Below are positions 61,671 to 64,000 of a stretch of 64,000 nt of DNA, piece after piece; the stretch's first letter is position 1, and each line of letters starts with the position of its first letter. Where the stretch lies: assembly GCF_031085375.1 (NCBI RefSeq), contig NZ_JAVCWF010000001.1, positions 2,356,001 to 2,420,000 on the forward strand, given 5' to 3'. Source of the DNA: Lactiplantibacillus brownii. GTDB lineage: Bacteria > Bacillota > Bacilli > Lactobacillales > Lactobacillaceae. A model generated the notes under the pieces. The model was not told the DNA's origin, did no database searches, and worked only from the letters and a program-made list of their open reading frames with translations. The position numbers were made by a program, and so were the translations under genes.

Positions 61671-61735
61671 AACAAACAGAAGCAGTTGCGTTGACCTTGA
61701 TGAACGGGTCATCGCAACTGCTTCTGTTTGTTTTT
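61671..61735 (+). terminator. Strong intrinsic terminator of the uvrA-like gene
   Basis: A perfect 20-bp stem (61671-61690 with 61713-61732), 22-base loop and five T, 10 bases after the stop. Confidence 0.92.
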
Positions 61736-61882
61736 CCAGAGAATTAGTGTTTGTTAAGTGATAAATTGCTTCAAACCGATAGTCTACTGACAACTCGGTT
61801 TAAAATTAGAATTCGATTTGAAAAAGATGAGAATTAAGTGTATTTTAGTCAGTATTAACATAAAAAGGTGGGTGTCGGATTC

Positions 61883-62803
61883 ATGCGAAATATCACGCGA
61901 ATTTTAACACTAAAAAATGGCTATCATATCTGGACACATACAAATAATCTAGGCGGCAAAACTAAATTGCTCTGTCTTCACGGCGGCCCAGGTGATACTC
62001 ACGAAGTTTTTGAACGCTTTGGCCCGGAGCTGGCAGACCTCGACATTGAAGTGACGATGTATGACCAACTTGGTTCTTGGTATTCGGATACGCCTGACTG
62101 GGATGACCCAGCGATTAAAGCGACGTATTTGACTGAAGACTATTATCTGAGTGAAGTCGACGAGGTTCGACAGCTACTCGGCTACGATCATTTCTTTTTA
62201 GCGGGGCATTCTTGGGGTGGTATGCTCGCCATGACCTACGCTGCGCAACATCAGGAACAACTCGCAGGTCTCATTATCATCAGTATGATCGATAATATTC
62301 CGGATTACGTGACCCACATCAAAGCGATTCGTGCCGCCGAATTCTCACCGGCAGAAAATGCCTTCATGGCGGCTATTGAACGCCGAGGGCAGTGGTCAAA
62401 TCCACATTATCGGCAGTTGATTGCTCACTTGTATCACGGTTATGTCAATCGTCGCCAACCAGCGATGATGTCTCATACGGTCGATATTCAGGCCAAACCC
62501 GTCTACAACCATTTTCAAGGCGACAATGAATTTGTGGTTGAAGGTGACCTCGATCACTGGGACTTCTCTGAGCAATTAAAAACCATTCAGGTCCCCACGT
62601 TGTTGTCGTTTGCAGATCACGAAACGATGCCGCTGACAACGGCTAAACGCATGCAACACAACATGCCAAATGCGCAACTGGTCGTGACCTCGGATAGCGG
62701 TCATAACCACATGGTCGATAATCCAGTAGTCTTTTTTACTAACCTAAAAAATTACTTTTTAGATTTACGCCATGGCACCTTCAATCAAACTAAGGAGAAC
62801 TAG
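61883..62803 (+). CDS. Alpha/beta hydrolase, proline-iminopeptidase family
   Basis: 306 residues. 'LLCLHGGPGDTHEVFERF' (about 28-45) carries the HGGPG oxyanion motif of S33 peptidases, 'FLAGHSWGGMLAMTYA' (about 100-115) the nucleophile Ser, 'SFADHETMPL' the Asp and 'SDSGHNHMVDNP' the His. Members remove N-terminal proline or hydrolyse related amides. It is followed after three bases by an APC amino-acid permease gene, consistent with peptide or amino-acid use. The ATG at 61883 is preferred to the GTG at 61868; AAGGTGG lies about 12 bases upstream, a little far. Confidence 0.85.
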   Translation: MRNITRILTLKNGYHIWTHTNNLGGKTKLLCLHGGPGDTHEVFERFGPELADLDIEVTMYDQLGSWYSDTPDWDDPAIKATYLTEDYYLSEVDEVRQLLGYDHFFLAGHSWGGMLAMTYAAQHQEQLAGLIIISMIDNIPDYVTHIKAIRAAEFSPAENAFMAAIERRGQWSNPHYRQLIAHLYHGYVNRRQPAMMSHTVDIQAKPVYNHFQGDNEFVVEGDLDHWDFSEQLKTIQVPTLLSFADHETMPLTTAKRMQHNMPNAQLVVTSDSGHNHMVDNPVVFFTNLKNYFLDLRHGTFNQTKEN

Positions 62804-62806
62804 CCA

Positions 62807-64000
62807 ATGGCAACTAATCAGATTCACAATGATCAAAATGCCAAACTTAGCGATTTTGGTTATAAACAGGAGCTCGACCGAACGTTATCGGTCAAAGACT
62901 TAGTGGTGTACGGCTTGATCTTCATGGTGCCGATTGCTCCGATGGGAATTTATGGATCCGTCATTTCCGCGTCACGCGGCATGATTGCGCTCACTTACGC
63001 CATTGGGATGGTCGCTATGTTTTTTACTGCTTTGAGCTACGGTCAACTGTCACGTGCGTTCCCAATTGCCGGTTCAGTGTATGCTTATGCCAAACTTGGC
63101 ATTAATCAAACTATCGGTTTCTTATCCGGTTGGATGATTATTTTGGACTACATTTTCGTCCCAGCGTTGCTCTATATCATTTCGGCCAATTCGCTCAAAT
63201 CATTATTACCGACCGTCCCTACTTGGATCTGGTTAGTCATCTTCATCACGATCAATACCTTGATCAATGTCCGAGGCATTGAATTTACCGCCATTGCTAA
63301 TCGAATCTTCTTGATTGGGGAATTAATTGTGCTCGCCTTCTTTGTCATCATGGGCGTCTACGGTTTAATGCACGGCGTGGGTAACGGCTTTACTTTGAAA
63401 CCATTTTACGATGCCAAACAGTTCAATCTTAACTTTGTCATGACCGCAACTTCCGTGGCCGTCTTGAGTTTTCTAGGCTTTGACGGCATTAGCACCCTCG
63501 CTGAAGAAACCACTGGCGGCAACAAGACGGTGGGTCAAGGGATCATGTGGTCACTCATGATTGTCGGGATACTCTTTATCTTGCAAACTTATCTGGCCGC
63601 CTTAATTGTCCCTAATTGGCACTCATTTAGTGATTTAGATACAGCCTTTTACGTCGTGGCCGGTAAAGTCGGTGGCCCCTTTTTGATGTATTTGACCACC
63701 ATTGCCACGATCCTTTCCTGGGGATTTGCCAACGCCTTAGCCGCTCAGGCCGCAATTTCAAGAATTCTCTTCGGCATGTCACGTGACCATAATTTGCCTA
63801 AAGTTTTAGCTAAAGTTCATCCTAAATATAAAACACCCTATGTCAGCACGATTCTGGTCTCAGTGATTTCCTTGCTCGTTGGCCTAGCCTTTATGAACAA
63901 CAGTGGCGTTCTTTCTGAAATTGTGAATTGTGGTGCCCTGACGGCTTTTTTAGTCATCCATGTCGCCGTCATCAATCATTTTCTAATCAAAGAACGGTCC
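62807..64000 (+). CDS. APC family amino-acid permease, 3' end outside the window
   Basis: The frame runs from ATG at 62807 to the last base without a stop, giving 398 residues. It starts 'MATNQIHNDQNAKLSDFGYK' with eleven or so membrane segments visible; 'YGLIFMVPIAPMGIYG', 'FPIAGSVYAYAKLGI' and 'SFLGFDGISTLAEET' are APC landmarks (the last is the substrate-site segment 'GFD'). TAAGGAG precedes the start. It is a proton-coupled amino-acid or polyamine importer (PuuP/YkfD-like); the substrate is not resolved. It forms an operon with the iminopeptidase-like hydrolase gene. Confidence 0.88.
   Translation, partial: MATNQIHNDQNAKLSDFGYKQELDRTLSVKDLVVYGLIFMVPIAPMGIYGSVISASRGMIALTYAIGMVAMFFTALSYGQLSRAFPIAGSVYAYAKLGINQTIGFLSGWMIILDYIFVPALLYIISANSLKSLLPTVPTWIWLVIFITINTLINVRGIEFTAIANRIFLIGELIVLAFFVIMGVYGLMHGVGNGFTLKPFYDAKQFNLNFVMTATSVAVLSFLGFDGISTLAEETTGGNKTVGQGIMWSLMIVGILFILQTYLAALIVPNWHSFSDLDTAFYVVAGKVGGPFLMYLTTIATILSWGFANALAAQAAISRILFGMSRDHNLPKVLAKVHPKYKTPYVSTILVSVISLLVGLAFMNNSGVLSEIVNCGALTAFLVIHVAVINHFLIKERS

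Overview
The window reads as chromosomal DNA of a lactic acid bacterium of the Lactiplantibacillus (Lactobacillus plantarum) group. The indicators are gene content (a sufCDSUB iron-sulfur operon, a YhgE/Pip giant membrane protein, an LmrCD-like ABC exporter pair, two maltose-acetyltransferase-type enzymes, a DUF3737/MalY pair), strong AGGAGG-type ribosome sites with frequent TTG and GTG starts, and a sortase motif of the LPQTxE form (LPQTSE) on the large surface protein. The genus is inferred from these features; no database was consulted. I saw no rRNA, tRNA, CRISPR array, prophage or plasmid functions.

Layout. 1-2.7 kb: end of an ABC-2 permease, then a cupin/carboxymuconolactone-decarboxylase-like/SDR operon read leftward from a textbook MerR promoter (19-bp spacer with a perfect dyad), with the merR gene divergent. 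2.7-4.8 kb: an AAA ATPase plus TOPRIM-like gene pair that looks like an unassigned defence cassette. 4.9-10 kb: GtrA, an M20 deacylase and a two-gene FtsX-type ABC transporter. 10-17 kb: two acetyltransferases, signal peptidase I, a cluster of small membrane proteins, a histidine phosphatase that has lost its catalytic residues, a universal stress protein, an HSL-like hydrolase and a YjjG-type nucleotidase. 17.2-18.3 kb: an AT-rich islet with a SMUG2-like DNA glycosylase and a decayed ORF. 18.3-25 kb: oxidoreductases, MalY/DUF3737, and an L,D-transpeptidase-MFS operon whose MFS gene is split by an IS982-type element. 25-34 kb: a heterodimeric ABC exporter with an unlisted 44-residue membrane peptide behind it, YhgE with its TetR regulator, and an ArsR regulator. 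34-39 kb: long intergenic stretches with repeats and structured elements between a VOC protein, a lipoprotein nuclease, acetyltransferases and a drug exporter. 40-45.5 kb: sufC-D-S-U-B plus a DUF59 gene. 45.7-51 kb: a phosphotransferase preceded by a ~190-nt structured RNA, a CPBP protease, an ABC-F ATPase with a long folded leader, and a Cof phosphatase. 51.6-64 kb: an SEC10/PgrA-like LPQTSE surface protein, a DUF2207 protein, a polytopic membrane protein, a UvrA paralogue, a proline-iminopeptidase-like hydrolase and the start of an APC permease.

The points most worth a second look are the ATPase/TOPRIM cassette, four copies of a dispersed ~60-75-bp intergenic repeat, a four-way-junction element at 37.4-37.6 kb, the structured RNAs ahead of the phosphotransferase and ABC-F genes, the pseudo-phosphatase, and the reconstructable IS insertion.
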